The notes under the pieces: generated by a model | The model's input: only the letters and a program-made list of their open reading frames with translations | Told to the model about the DNA's origin: nothing | Databases searched by the model: none | Assembly: GCA_951801675.1 (NCBI GenBank) | Contig: CATONX010000007.1 | Coordinates: 38,515 to 102,514, forward strand | DNA length: 64,000 nucleotides | Source of the DNA: an uncultured Eubacteriales bacterium | Lineage (GTDB): Bacteria; Bacillota; Clostridia; Oscillospirales; Acutalibacteraceae | Direction: 5' to 3' | Translations under genes and position numbers: made by a program | In this document: in pieces, positions 8,316 to 17,541 of the stretch | Position numbering within the stretch: position 1 is the stretch's first letter | Layout: each line of letters opens with the position of its first letter

Positions 8316-11045
8316 ATGAATTTACTCAAATCCCTTTTCGGGTCGTACAGCAAGCGGGAGCTCAAGCGCATCGACCCCATTGTCAAGCAGGTTTTAGCCT
8401 TGGAGGACAAGTATAAGGCCATGAGCGAAGAAGAGCTCAAGGCGGTGACCCCTGCTTTGAAGGCGCGTCTTGCGGCGGGCGAAACCACCGACGACATCCT
8501 GCCCGATGCCTTTGCCGCCTGCAGAGAAGCGTCCGACCGGGTGCTGGGCATGCGCCACTTCGAAGTGCAGATCATCGGCGGCATCATCCTGCACCAGGGC
8601 CGCATTGCGGAAATGAGAACCGGTGAAGGCAAGACGCTGGTGGCCACCTTGCCCGCCTACTTAAACGGCTTGACCGGCAAGGGTGTGCATATCGTCACAG
8701 TCAACGAATACTTAGCCCGCCGCGACTCCGAATGGATGGGCAAGCTCTACCGGTATATGGGCCTGACGGTCGGCCTCATCCGCCACGACCAGGACAACAA
8801 TGAGCGCCGGGAAGCCTACGGGGCGGACATTACCTACGGCACCAACAACGAGCTAGGCTTCGATTACCTGCGTGACAATATGGTTATCTATAAGCAGAAT
8901 AAGGTCCAGCAGCGCGGGCATCATTTCGCCATCGTCGACGAGGTGGACTCCATTTTAATCGACGAAGCGCGTACTCCTCTGATTATCTCCGGCCAGGGGG
9001 ACAAGTCCACCGACCTGTACACCAAGGCCGACAAGTTCGCCAAAACCCTGACCATGTATAAGGTCAAGGAGCTCAACGACAAGGAAAGCCAGGACGACAT
9101 CGAAGGCGACTACGTGGTGGACGAGAAGGCCAAGACCGCTACCCTCACTCCCGAGGGCGTGGCCAAGGCGGAGCGGTATTTCGACGTGGAAAACCTGATG
9201 GACGCGGACAATATGACCCTTTTGCACCACATCAACCAGGCCATCCGTGCCAACGGCATCATGAAGTTGGACGTGGATTACGTGGTCAAGGACGGCGAGG
9301 TCATCATTGTCGACGAGTTTACCGGCCGTCTCATGTTCGGCCGCCGGTACAACGAAGGCCTGCACCAGGCCATTGAAGCCAAAGAAGGGGTGAAAGTGGA
9401 GCGGGAGTCCAAGACGCTGGCCACCATCACCTTCCAGAACTACTTCCGTATGTATGACAAGCTCTCCGGTATGACCGGTACCGCCATGACCGAGGAGACC
9501 GAATTCCAGGAGATTTATAAGCTCGACGTGGTGGAAATCCCCACCAACCGTCCGGTGATCCGTATTGACAACGCCGATTCCGTCTATAAGACGGAGAAGG
9601 CCAAGTTTGGCGCCGTCATCGAGCAGATCATCAAATGCCACGAAAAAGGCCAGCCAGTGCTGGTGGGCACGGTGTCCATTGAAAAGTCGGAGCTGTTGTC
9701 CAACATGCTCAAGCGCCGGGGCGTCCAGCATGAGGTATTGAACGCTAAGTTCCACGAGAAGGAAGCGGAGATCATCGCCCAGGCAGGCAAAAAGGGCGCG
9801 GTCACCATCGCCACCAACATGGCCGGCCGCGGAACCGACATTATGCTGGGCGGTAACCCCGAGTATCTGGCAAAACACGAAATGCGCCGCATGGAGTTCC
9901 CCGAGGAGATGATTTCCGAAGCCACCGGCTTTGGAGACACCGACGACGAAGAGCTTCTCCACGCACGCAAAACCTATCAGGAGCTGGAAAAGAAATTCAA
10001 GGCGGAAATCAAGCCCGAGGCGGAGGAAGTCCGCGAAGCGGGAGGCCTGTTCATCATCGGCACCGAGCGGCACGAATCCCGCCGGATCGACAACCAGCTG
10101 CGCGGCCGTTCCGGCCGTCAGGGGGACCCCGGTGAAACCCGGTTCTACCTCTCCATGGAAGACGATCTGATGCGCCTGTTTGCCGGCGACCGGATTTACA
10201 ACATCATGGACAGCCTTGGAATCGACGAGAATACCCCCATCGAGCACAGTATGCTCACCAATACCATCGAAAACGCCCAGAAGAAGCTGGAAAGCCGCAA
10301 CTTCGCCATTCGTAAAAACGTGCTGCAGTACGACGACGTCATGAACCGCCAGCGCGAGATCATTTACAGCCAGCGCGACAAGGTCTTAAACGGCGAGGAT
10401 ATGAAGGATTACATCCAGAAGATGCTCGAAGAGACCATCGAGGCGAATGTCAAGTCCTACATCACCGGAGAAGACAAGGATTCCTGGAACTTCGAGGGCC
10501 TGCGCGATCACTACATGGGCTGGCTGACCACACCGGACGATTTTCGGTATGACCGGATAGAGCTGGAGAACACCGAGGTTGATTACATCATCAAGATGCT
10601 TACCGAACGGGCCAAGGAGCTCTACCAGAAACGGGAAGAGGAGTTCGGCAGCAACCTGATGCGGGAAATCGAACGGGTCATGCTGTTGCGGATGGTGGAT
10701 ACCAAGTGGATGGACCACATCGACGCCATGGAGGAGCTCAAAAAGGGCATTTCTCTGCGCGCTTACGCCCAGAAGGACCCGGTGGTGGAATACCGCATCG
10801 AGGGCTTCGACATGTTCGACGAGATGATCGCTTCCATCCAGGAAGATACGGTCCGGCTGTGCCTGACCATCCAGATCCGCAAGGAGGAAGAGCCTAAGCG
10901 CGAGCAGGTGGCGAAGCCCATTGAGCCCGCGTCGGATAAAACCGATTCCACCTCCCGCACCGTTAAGAAAAAGCCCGGCCGCAACGACCCGTGCCCCTGC
11001 GGCAGCGGGAAGAAGTACAAGAAGTGCTGCGGCAAGGACGCGTAA
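8316..11045 (+). CDS. secA: Preprotein translocase ATPase SecA
   Basis: A 909-residue motor ATPase that drives proteins through SecYEG. The nucleotide-binding domain has Walker A MRTGEGKT, the DEAD-like [12 protein letters not shown], and motor motifs [10 protein letters not shown] and [13 protein letters not shown]. The C-terminus has a polar linker and the SEC-C zinc motif [13 protein letters not shown], which binds SecB or ribosomes in other species. ATG 8316 (MNLLKSLFG) is preceded by ATGGAGG; a longer GTG start is not supported by the family. It is a single gene ended by a strong terminator. Confidence 0.98.
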   Translation: MNLLKSLFGSYSKRELKRIDPIVKQVLALEDKYKAMSEEELKAVTPALKARLAAGETTDDILPDAFAACREASDRVLGMRHFEVQIIGGIILHQGRIAEMRTGEGKTLVATLPAYLNGLTGKGVHIVTVNEYLARRDSEWMGKLYRYMGLTVGLIRHDQDNNERREAYGADITYGTNNELGFDYLRDNMVIYKQNKVQQRGHHFAIVDEVDSILIDEARTPLIISGQGDKSTDLYTKADKFAKTLTMYKVKELNDKESQDDIEGDYVVDEKAKTATLTPEGVAKAERYFDVENLMDADNMTLLHHINQAIRANGIMKLDVDYVVKDGEVIIVDEFTGRLMFGRRYNEGLHQAIEAKEGVKVERESKTLATITFQNYFRMYDKLSGMTGTAMTEETEFQEIYKLDVVEIPTNRPVIRIDNADSVYKTEKAKFGAVIEQIIKCHEKGQPVLVGTVSIEKSELLSNMLKRRGVQHEVLNAKFHEKEAEIIAQAGKKGAVTIATNMAGRGTDIMLGGNPEYLAKHEMRRMEFPEEMISEATGFGDTDDEELLHARKTYQELEKKFKAEIKPEAEEVREAGGLFIIGTERHESRRIDNQLRGRSGRQGDPGETRFYLSMEDDLMRLFAGDRIYNIMDSLGIDENTPIEHSMLTNTIENAQKKLESRNFAIRKNVLQYDDVMNRQREIIYSQRDKVLNGEDMKDYIQKMLEETIEANVKSYITGEDKDSWNFEGLRDHYMGWLTTPDDFRYDRIELENTEVDYIIKMLTERAKELYQKREEEFGSNLMREIERVMLLRMVDTKWMDHIDAMEELKKGISLRAYAQKDPVVEYRIEGFDMFDEMIASIQEDTVRLCLTIQIRKEEEPKREQVAKPIEPASDKTDSTSRTVKKKPGRNDPCPCGSGKKYKKCCGKDA

Positions 11046-11065
11046 TTTTGCCATTGGCTTATTGG

Positions 11066-11100
11066 ATACGCCTGCCGGCTGAGAGCCGGCAGGCGTATTT
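11066..11100 (+). terminator. secA terminator
   Basis: ATACGCCTGCCGGCT / AGCCGGCAGGCGTAT, a perfect 15-bp stem with a 3-base loop, followed by TTTTCCG. Confidence 0.9.
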
Positions 11101-11258
11101 TCCGTTTAAAGGGGAACGCTAAAGGCAAATCCCACCTTTTACTCCCGGTCATCCGGCTCCAAAAAAGCCGATTGCGGCACTTTCCAGGCGATTTACACCC
11201 GTTTTAGGCGATTGTCCCGCGCTGCGTTCCCATTTTGCGCTTTTTGTTTCGTTTTCGC

Positions 11259-11286
11259 TTGCAATCGGCTTTTATTGTGTTATAAT
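11259..11286 (+). promoter_or_regulatory. Promoter of the corA transcription unit
   Basis: TTGCAA at 11259-11264, a 16-base spacer and perfect TATAAT at 11281-11286. It gives a leader of about 265 bases before the transporter gene. Confidence 0.7.
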
Positions 11287-11451
11287 AATAGCGGTTGTGT
11301 GCGTTTGAAGCTGAAAGGCGCCTGCTGCTTTTGAAAGCAGGTTCGTTTCCTCTTGTTTTTGCGAAACGGCAAATGCGACACGGCCGATTCGTTGTGTTTT
11401 CATCCGGTACAAATCCCGGATGTAATTGGATTTTAAAAGGAGGTGGGTGTG

Positions 11452-11541
11452 GTGAGTCCCGACCCTGGTAGTCACCGATGTGAGACAATCCATTTTATAA
11501 CCGGGGCACGCCGCATCCCGTCTGTTCTGGCGCGCCCTTAA
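11452..11541 (+). CDS. Candidate regulatory leader peptide of corA
   Basis: A GTG-started frame of 29 codons with a full ribosome-binding site, AAAAGGAGGTG (11436-11446). The product starts MSPDPGSHRCE and ends PSVLARP, with Pro as the last residue before TAA. The transporter's ribosome-binding site (AAAGGGGG) begins at the stop codon, so a ribosome paused at the end would cover it. The early Asp/Pro-rich start recalls the magnesium-sensing MgtL leader of enterobacteria, but there is no homology claim. No known M-box consensus is seen in this leader. The function is inferred only. Confidence 0.4.
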   Translation: MSPDPGSHRCETIHFITGARRIPSVLARP

Positions 11542-11556
11542 AGGGGGAACTGCGCT

Positions 11557-12483
11557 ATGATAAGCTATCTCAAGAGCACCAACGGCCGCATCCACGCGGT
11601 CAACGAGAGCGAAGAGGGCTGCTGGATCAACGTCGTCAACCCAACGGAGGACGAAGTAAACCTGTTGGTGGGCGAGTATGAGGTGGAGCCGGAGTTCATC
11701 CGCGCCGCTTTGGACGAGGAGGAATCCTCCCGTATCGAAACCGAGGACGGCGTGACGCTCATCATTCTCGACGTGCCGATTTCCGAAAAGCAGGACGACG
11801 CGGTGGTGTATACCACCGTTCCGATCGGTATCGTCATCACGCCCAGGCACGTCATCACCGTTTCGCTCAATGAAAATCCTATTTTAAGCGAGCTTGCCAA
11901 CGGGGTGGTCAAGAACACCCACACGGCTTTGAAAACTCAGTTCGTGCTGCACATTATGCTGCGCATGGCGCTGCGGTATCTGCAGTACCTCAAGCAGATC
12001 GATAAGCTCAGCTCGTCGGTGGAAACCAACCTGCGCAAATCCATGCGAAACAAAGAGCTGATTCAGCTTTTGGATCTGGAAAAATCCCTGGTGTACTTTT
12101 CCACCTCCCTGAAAGCGGACGAGATCACCATGGAAAAGCTCATGCGCGGGCGGTATCTGAAGCTGTATGAAGAGGATCAGGACCTGCTGGAGGACTGTCT
12201 GATCGAAATCAAGCAGGCCATTGAAATGTCCAGCATTTATCTGAACATTCTTTCCGGCACCATGGACGCGTTCGCGTCGGTCATTTCAAACAATCTGAAC
12301 ATCGTGATGAAGGTGCTGACCTCCATTACCATCTTGATGGCTATCCCGACCATCATCTTCAGTTTCTACGGGATGAACGTGCAGGGCCTGCCCTTCGATA
12401 TGTCCATTTGGTTCCCGACCGGCCTGGCGCTGGCCGCCACGCTGATTACCGGCTTTGTGCTGTTTAAAAAAGATATGCTGTAA
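11557..12483 (+). CDS. corA: CorA-family divalent cation (Mg2+/Co2+) transporter
   Basis: A 308-residue protein. A long soluble N-terminal domain (residues about 1-240) is followed by two C-terminal membrane helices. The first ends in the signature YGMN (FSFYGMNVQGLPF), which forms the pore entry of pentameric CorA channels. The second is LALAATLITGFVLF, ending at KKDML. CorA mediates Mg2+ uptake, sometimes Co2+/Ni2+. The ATG at 11557 follows AAAGGGGGA. It is monocistronic behind a long leader with a small ORF, which suggests post-transcriptional control. Confidence 0.9.
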   Translation: MISYLKSTNGRIHAVNESEEGCWINVVNPTEDEVNLLVGEYEVEPEFIRAALDEEESSRIETEDGVTLIILDVPISEKQDDAVVYTTVPIGIVITPRHVITVSLNENPILSELANGVVKNTHTALKTQFVLHIMLRMALRYLQYLKQIDKLSSSVETNLRKSMRNKELIQLLDLEKSLVYFSTSLKADEITMEKLMRGRYLKLYEEDQDLLEDCLIEIKQAIEMSSIYLNILSGTMDAFASVISNNLNIVMKVLTSITILMAIPTIIFSFYGMNVQGLPFDMSIWFPTGLALAATLITGFVLFKKDML

Positions 12484-12523
12484 TACGGTCTTCCCCGGTG
12501 CAGCCGGGGGTTCCATGACAAGA

Positions 12524-12559
12524 AAAAGGCGGGGCGCAAAATTTTGCGCCCTGCCTTTT
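12524..12559 (+). terminator. corA terminator
   Basis: AAAAGGCGGGGCGCAAAA / TTTTGCGCCCTGCCTTTT, 18-bp stem with one G-U pair, ending in TTTTC. Confidence 0.85.
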
Positions 12560-12802
12560 CGCGTCGATTGATATGTTGAGCTACGCACGAAAACGTCCAT
12601 GTGACTGGCACTGCCAATGGAAGAGGCAAGCACCTATACGTCACATAAACCGCCAGCCGCTGGCGCTCATTTGCCGCGTCCGGCTTTTTTGTTCTTCACG
12701 GCAGTTGCATCCCTCTCATCTATGACTTCCCTTCGCCGTTTTGGAAAACAAGGCCTCACCGGGAACGGAATGCTTTGCGGCACAATCTCTGGAAACCGCC
12801 TC
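12560..12802. other. Intergenic stretch without recognised features
   Basis: It contains a short hairpin, GCCAGCCGCTGGC, near 12652-12664 and GCCGGCTTTTTT-like sequence at about 12678-12691, but no gene, RNA family or clear terminator for thiD was recognised. Confidence 0.4.
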
Positions 12803-13615
12803 TCACAGGTGGCGCCTACGCTTTTTCCCGATCCCATAGGCGTGGTAGAGAGGTCCGCTTCCCGCGCCCAGGTCTAGGCCTGCTTTGAGCGCGCCGGTCA
12901 AGTAGTCCTTGGCCTTTTGCACACTTTCTTCAAGGGAATACCCCGCCGCCAGGTTGCAGGCAATGGCAGAGGAAAGGGTGCAGCCGGTGCCGTGGGTGTT
13001 GGGGTTCTGGACCCGCTGACTGTGAAACCAGGTATACTCGCCATTCGTAAAGAGAAGGTCGTCCGCCGTATCCGTGAGATGGCCACCCTTAATGAGCACG
13101 CCGCCACGCAGGGCTCCGGCAATTTCGTTTGCGGCAGCTTCCATCTCCCCTGCCGTTTTGATTTCCCGGCCGCAGAGGCACTGGGCCTCCGGCAGGTTGG
13201 GCGTAAGCAGGTCCGCCAGGGGAAATAGCTCGGTTCTGAGCGCCTCCACCGCGTCCGCCGCCAGCAGCCTGCTGCCGCTGGTGGACACCATCACCGGGTC
13301 GAGCACGATTCTCTTCACGGAATACTCTTTAAGCTTGCCGGCAATGGCCCGGACGATGGCCGCAGAAGACACCATTCCAATCTTCACCGCATCCGGCCGG
13401 ATGTCGGACAGCACGCAGTCAAGCTGCTTTTTTACAAACTCCGGCGGCGTATCCTGTACGCCAGAGACCCCGGTGGTGTTCTGCGCGGTCAGCGACGTAA
13501 TCACGCTCATGGCATACATACCATGCACCGTGATGGTCTTGATATCCGCCTGAATGCCGGCGCCGCCGCTGGGATCCGACCCGGCGATGGTCAATACCTT
13601 TTTTACTTCGGTCAT
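12803..13615 (-). CDS. thiD: Hydroxymethylpyrimidine/phosphomethylpyrimidine kinase
   Basis: A 270-residue ribokinase-fold kinase that phosphorylates HMP and HMP-P for thiamine synthesis. The motifs are LTIAGSDPSGGAGIQADIKT at the N-terminus, VLDPVMVSTSGSRLL, LLTPNLPEAQCL and the anion-hole/catalytic NTHGTGCTLSSAIACNLA. ATG 13615 overlaps the HAD gene's stop by four bases (ATGA) with GGGAGGAATGGAC upstream. It is the last gene of thiM-thiE-HAD-thiD, a set for salvaging pyrimidine and thiazole moieties rather than de novo synthesis. Confidence 0.95.
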   Translation of the reverse strand: MTEVKKVLTIAGSDPSGGAGIQADIKTITVHGMYAMSVITSLTAQNTTGVSGVQDTPPEFVKKQLDCVLSDIRPDAVKIGMVSSAAIVRAIAGKLKEYSVKRIVLDPVMVSTSGSRLLAADAVEALRTELFPLADLLTPNLPEAQCLCGREIKTAGEMEAAANEIAGALRGGVLIKGGHLTDTADDLLFTNGEYTWFHSQRVQNPNTHGTGCTLSSAIACNLAAGYSLEESVQKAKDYLTGALKAGLDLGAGSGPLYHAYGIGKKRRRHL

Positions 13616-14283
13616 GTCCATTCCTCCCACCATGCTTTTATTGTCTGCGGCACCTGCTCAAGCGAGGCAAGATAACCGTCCGCTCGGTTCTTCACCTCGT
13701 CCGCCTGTGGTTCCGAGGGGTCGAACACGCCGACCACCCGAAATCCCGCCGCTTTGGCGGACTTCACACAGTAGAGTGCATCCTCAAAAACCACCGTTTC
13801 TTCCTTTTTTGTCCCAAGCATTGCCGCCGCCCGCTCGTAAAAGGCGGGCTGGTCCTTGGGGCACCCCGCTTCCTTGCAGGATAGCACAAAGGCAAAGAAG
13901 GGCAGAATCCTGGTGCGGGCCAACGCCGCTTTTGCAAGCTGGGGATGGGTGGCGGTAGCCACGCAAAGGCGCACTCCTTTGCCGGAAAGCCACTCCACCA
14001 GCGCCTTCGCCCCTGGTTTTAGGGGCAGGCTCTCCCGATACTTTCGCTCCACGCAGCCGTTTAACCGGGCCAGAATCGCTTCCTCGTCCAAGGAAACCCC
14101 CAGGCTCTGAAAATACCGGGCGGTCTGGGTAAAGCTCAAGGGTGCCAGAATCCGGCCAAGCCCGTCGGGCGGCGTGATCCCCTGGCTTTGCAAAAAGGCC
14201 TCCCCAACCCCGTCCCAGGCGGTCATGGAATCGAGAAGGGTGCCGTCCATGTCGAAGACGGCGCCTTTCAGATCGCTGCTCAT
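13612..14283 (-). CDS. HAD-superfamily phosphatase inside the thiamine operon
   Basis: A 223-residue subfamily IA HAD hydrolase. Motif I is AVFDMDGTLLDS, motif II is LCVATATHP, the lysine lies in CPKDQPAFYERAA, and motif IV is TVVFEDALYCVKSAKAAGFRVVGV. A four-helix cap follows motif I, as in beta-phosphoglucomutase-like phosphatases. The gene overlaps thiE and thiD by four bases on either side, so it is tightly coupled to thiamine salvage. Dephosphorylation of thiamine monophosphate or of an HMP/thiazole phosphate is a reasonable guess, but the substrate cannot be read from sequence. Confidence 0.85.
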   Translation of the reverse strand: MSSDLKGAVFDMDGTLLDSMTAWDGVGEAFLQSQGITPPDGLGRILAPLSFTQTARYFQSLGVSLDEEAILARLNGCVERKYRESLPLKPGAKALVEWLSGKGVRLCVATATHPQLAKAALARTRILPFFAFVLSCKEAGCPKDQPAFYERAAAMLGTKKEETVVFEDALYCVKSAKAAGFRVVGVFDPSEPQADEVKNRADGYLASLEQVPQTIKAWWEEWT

Positions 14284-14918
14284 GCGGTCATTTCCTCCGA
14301 CAGGGCCCGCAGCCGCCGGGTGGCCGCAGCCACGTCGGGGCTTGCGAAGATGGCGGAGATGACCGCAATCCCATGAACACCGCTGCCTCTTAGCTTTAAA
14401 ACGTTTGCTTCGCCAATCCCGCCGATGGCCACCACCGGGATGGTCACCGCCTCACAGATCCGGCGCAGGGTTTCGAAGGAAACGTCGTTGGCGTCGAGCT
14501 TCGTGGAGGTGGAGAACACCGCACCTACCCCTAAGTAATCCGCGCCGCTCTTCTGGGCCTTGACCGCCTGCTCCACCGTGTTCGCCGACACGCCCAGGAT
14601 CTTCTCTTCCCCGATCAACCGGCGCACGTCCTTCGCCTGCATGTCCGACTGGCCCACGTGCACCCCGTCGGCATCGGCGCGCAGGGCCACTTCGATGTTA
14701 TCGTTGATGACAAAGGGAATGCTGTGACGAGCGGCGATTTCCTTGATCTTTAATGCCTCTTTCAAAAACGCTTCCTCACTGAGATGCTTCTCCCGCAGCT
14801 GCAAGAAGGTAGCGCCTGAGGCGGCGATTTCCTCCACCTGGTCTTCCAGCGATCGGCCGTCTAGCCAGGACCGGTCGGTGACCACATACAGCTGCATGGC
14901 TTTCTTATCGAGTTTCAA
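14280..14918 (-). CDS. thiE: Thiamine-phosphate synthase
   Basis: A 212-residue TIM-barrel enzyme that joins HMP-PP and thiazole phosphate to thiamine monophosphate. The motifs are MQLYVVTDRSWLDGRSL, FLQLREKHL, FVINDNIEVALRADADGVHVGQSDM, DYLGVGAVFSTSTK and PVVAIGGIGEANV. The start is taken as TTG 14918 because GGAGGT lies seven bases upstream; an ATG at 14933 would place the ribosome-binding site inside the gene. It overlaps thiM's stop by 14 bases and the next gene by four. Confidence 0.95.
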   Translation of the reverse strand: MKLDKKAMQLYVVTDRSWLDGRSLEDQVEEIAASGATFLQLREKHLSEEAFLKEALKIKEIAARHSIPFVINDNIEVALRADADGVHVGQSDMQAKDVRRLIGEEKILGVSANTVEQAVKAQKSGADYLGVGAVFSTSTKLDANDVSFETLRRICEAVTIPVVAIGGIGEANVLKLRGSGVHGIAVISAIFASPDVAAATRRLRALSEEMTA

Positions 14919-15729
14919 CGCGCATACCTCCATTGAGCAGCGACGGGCTCATGTTGCTCATATAGTCGATCAAATAGGTGCGCAGGGTACCCGTACCCCC
15001 TTCGGTCTTTTGCATCTTGGCAAACGCCAGCTCCCCGCACAGGCCCATGGCGCACACGGCCGCCGCTGTCGCTTCCAGGAGCTTATCCGGATTTGCCCCG
15101 CAGTAACAGCCCGTCACCTCGCTGAGCATGCAGCCGGTACCGGTGATTTTCGCCATAAGCGGGTGCCCGTTTCGCACCAGATACACCTTGCTTTGGTCGG
15201 CCACCAGGTCGATTGCACCGGTAATGGCAATTACCGCCCCGGTTTTCGCGCTTAAATCTTTTGCAAAGCGGATGGCCTCGTGGATGTTTTCATCGGTCAC
15301 CGCGTCGTTTAAGCCGGCATCCACCCCTTTGGTGTCCGCCGCTGCCCCGGCCACCGCCTTCATTTCGGACATGTTGCCCCGGATCACGGAAACCTTTATC
15401 TCTTCCAGCAGCCGCTGCACGGTCTTAGTGCGCAGCGCACAAGCGCCCGCTCCAACCGGGTCGAGAATCACCGGGCGGCACAGCTCGTTGGCCTTTTTGC
15501 CCGCCAGGATCATGGACTGGACGGTTCTCTCGTTTAAGGTGCCGATGTTGAGAACCAAAGCACTACAGATGGCGGTGATGTCCTCCACCTCTCCCGCGTC
15601 GTCCGCCATGATGGGGGAACCGCCGCAGGCCAGCGCTATGTTCGCGCAGTCGTTGACGGTGACATAGTTGGTAATGGCGTGCACCAACGGCGTTTTCTTG
15701 CGGACGTTTTCCAAAATTGCTTCAAACAT
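14905..15729 (-). CDS. thiM: Hydroxyethylthiazole kinase
   Basis: A 274-residue ribokinase-fold kinase that phosphorylates salvaged thiazole alcohol. The motifs are PLVHAITNYVTVNDCANIAL, GGSPIMADD, VILDPVGAGAC, VIRGNMSE and KITGTGCMLS. ATG 15729 follows AAAGGAGAAACCCACATT. It heads the thiM-thiE-HAD-thiD operon. Only about 25 bases separate it from the terminator of the upstream helicase gene, so there is no room for a TPP riboswitch, unusual for thiamine genes; either expression comes from readthrough or the promoter overlaps that hairpin. Confidence 0.95.
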   Translation of the reverse strand: MFEAILENVRKKTPLVHAITNYVTVNDCANIALACGGSPIMADDAGEVEDITAICSALVLNIGTLNERTVQSMILAGKKANELCRPVILDPVGAGACALRTKTVQRLLEEIKVSVIRGNMSEMKAVAGAAADTKGVDAGLNDAVTDENIHEAIRFAKDLSAKTGAVIAITGAIDLVADQSKVYLVRNGHPLMAKITGTGCMLSEVTGCYCGANPDKLLEATAAAVCAMGLCGELAFAKMQKTEGGTGTLRTYLIDYMSNMSPSLLNGGMRVETR

Positions 15730-15754
15730 AATGTGGGTTTCTCCTTTCATCCAA

Positions 15755-15785
15755 ACGCCGGCGGGGGATACATCCCCGCCGGCGT
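15755..15785 (-). terminator. Hairpin between the helicase gene and thiM
   Basis: ACGCCGGCGGGG / CCCCGCCGGCGT, perfect 12-bp stem with a 7-base loop. The minus strand continues TTGGATG, a poor T tract, so readthrough into thiM is possible. Confidence 0.6.
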
Positions 15786-15791
15786 AACGTC

Positions 15792-17501
15792 CTAATTGGA
15801 ACGGCCCTGTCCTTTTTTGTACTCGGCGGTTCTGCGCCGGCCGTCCCGGGCCTTTTTCCCTGGATAAGGCCGCCCCTCCTGGCGGGAACGGGAAGGACGG
15901 GGTTTTGCCCCGCTCATGGGAGTGAAGTTCACCTTATAGCTGCGGATTTTGCTGTTCTGCATGGTGTCCATCACCCGCTGGGCGTCGTCCCGGTTCAGTT
16001 CCACCTGGGTATGATCGCTAAAAATGTCGATCTTGCCGATGGATTTGGCGGGAATGCCGGTGGCGTCCACAATGGCGCCCACGATGAAGTTGGGGGCGAT
16101 CTTCTGGTTGCGCCCCACGTTTACCCGCAGATAGGTTCGCCCGCTGCCAAAGCTGTCTTCAAGCCGCGGCTGGGGCTTGGGCGCGTCCACCACCGGGATG
16201 AGCCTGCGGTCCTTCCCCGCCGTCATGGCCAGCAGCGCAAGGGCCACCTGCCGGTCGGTATAGCCACGGGCGTTGAGCGTTTCGAGCGCCTCTTCAAAGG
16301 CGCTTTCCTCCCCTTCGTCGAGCACCCGGCCGATCTTTGCAAAGAAGGCTTCCCCGCGTTTATTGAGAATATCCTCTCTGGACGGAAGGGGCTGCTCGGC
16401 AATCGGAGCCTTGACGAACTGCTCGATCTCCTTGACCCGGCGCACCTGGGCCCGGTTGCAGGCCAGGGTGTAGGAAGCGCCGGTCTTGCCCGCCCGGCCG
16501 GTGCGGCCGATGCGGTGGATGTAATATTCAAACTCCTGTGGAATATCAAAGTTAAAGACCGCGTCCACGTCCTCCACGTCGATGCCCCTGGCTGCCACGT
16601 CGGTGGCCACCAGGATGCGCACCCGGCCGGTCTTGAAGTCGTGCATGACTTTGCTGCGCACCGCCTGCTTCATGTCCCCATGCAGGCCCAGAGCGGCAAA
16701 CCCATGCCGGTCGAGATACTCCACCAGCTCGTCTACCATCTTCTTGGTGTTGCAAAACACCACCGACCGGTTGGGGGCCTTGTGCTGCAGCAAAAGATTG
16801 AGCGCGTCCATCTTTTGAGACAGGGGTACCAGATAGAAGGACTGCTCGATGGTATCCAGCGTGCGCTGGCCCTTGTCCACGGCAACGAGGACCGGGTCCT
16901 TCTGAAACTCCTTGGTGAGCTTTAAAATCGCCGGCGGCATGGTGGCGGAAAAGAGAACCGTCTGCCGTTCTTCCGGCGCTTCGCTTAAAATGGTCTGAAT
17001 GTCCTCATAAAAGCCCATGTTGAGCATCTCGTCCGCTTCGTCGAGCACCACCATGCTCAAATCCCCCAGCTGCAGGGTTCCCCTGCGCATGTGGTCCATC
17101 ACCCGGCCCGGTGTGCCGATGACCAGGTTGGCGGTTTTGAGCTGGCGAAACTGGATGGGCATGGGCTGGCCGCCGTACACGGTGGCGATGCGCACCCCCG
17201 GCTTATACCGGGCGTACTTGCGCATTTCGTCGCTGATCTGCATGGCAAGCTCCCGGGTGGGGCTCAAAACCAGCACCTTTGGCGTCACGTCCGCGTCGCC
17301 GCGGATGCGCTCCACCGCCGGAATGCCGAAGGCAGCGGTTTTGCCGGTGCCGGTGCTGGAACGGCCGATCACATCCTTGCCCTCCAAAAGAAGCGGGATG
17401 GTCCTGGCCTGGATTTCCGTGGTCTGGGCGTACTGCATGTCTGCCACGGCGCGAAGGACCGCTTCAGACAAGGGTAAGGTTTGAAATAAAGTGGGTTGCA
17501 T
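15792..17501 (-). CDS. DEAD-box ATP-dependent RNA helicase (CshA/DeaD-like)
   Basis: A 569-residue helicase. It has a Q motif near PTLFQTLPLS, motif I STGTGKT, PTRELA, TPGRVMDH, motif II VLDEADEMLNMGF, SATMP, ATDVAARGID and HRIGRTGRAG. A C-terminal DbpA/CsdA-type RNA-binding domain (YLRVNVGRNQKIAPNFIVG) precedes a basic Arg/Lys-rich tail, as in helicases that act on ribosome assembly or mRNA decay. The start is ATG 17501. Its 5' leader carries a strong hairpin (17524-17541) close to a weak Shine-Dalgarno. Confidence 0.93.
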   Translation of the reverse strand: MQPTLFQTLPLSEAVLRAVADMQYAQTTEIQARTIPLLLEGKDVIGRSSTGTGKTAAFGIPAVERIRGDADVTPKVLVLSPTRELAMQISDEMRKYARYKPGVRIATVYGGQPMPIQFRQLKTANLVIGTPGRVMDHMRRGTLQLGDLSMVVLDEADEMLNMGFYEDIQTILSEAPEERQTVLFSATMPPAILKLTKEFQKDPVLVAVDKGQRTLDTIEQSFYLVPLSQKMDALNLLLQHKAPNRSVVFCNTKKMVDELVEYLDRHGFAALGLHGDMKQAVRSKVMHDFKTGRVRILVATDVAARGIDVEDVDAVFNFDIPQEFEYYIHRIGRTGRAGKTGASYTLACNRAQVRRVKEIEQFVKAPIAEQPLPSREDILNKRGEAFFAKIGRVLDEGEESAFEEALETLNARGYTDRQVALALLAMTAGKDRRLIPVVDAPKPQPRLEDSFGSGRTYLRVNVGRNQKIAPNFIVGAIVDATGIPAKSIGKIDIFSDHTQVELNRDDAQRVMDTMQNSKIRSYKVNFTPMSGAKPRPSRSRQEGRPYPGKKARDGRRRTAEYKKGQGRSN

Positions 17502-17523
17502 AGTACCTGCTTTCTGTTTGACC

Positions 17524-17541
17524 GGCGGCCAATGGGCCGCC
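17524..17541 (-). promoter_or_regulatory. Hairpin in the helicase 5' leader
   Basis: GGCGGCC / GGCCGCC with a 4-base loop, about 22 bases before the helicase start codon. It could hinder ribosome loading and be temperature- or helicase-responsive; inference only. A TAAAAT -10 lies further upstream on the minus strand. Confidence 0.4.

Noticed and set aside
8955..10247. 430-codon open frame antisense to secA
   Set aside because: It is a mirror of secA codon usage in a GC-rich gene; its product is low-complexity (His/Leu/Val/Gly) with no family motif and no ribosome-binding site.
11287..11556. M-box (ykoK) magnesium riboswitch before corA
   Set aside because: The conserved M-box blocks are not apparent; a leader ORF is the better-supported feature.
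12617..12877. 86-codon frame between corA and thiD
   Set aside because: No ribosome-binding site, overlaps the end of thiD on the opposite strand, and shows no family features.
15730..15791. TPP riboswitch upstream of thiM
   Set aside because: Looked for because thiamine genes usually have one; the 62-base gap holds only a terminator-like hairpin and a ribosome-binding site.
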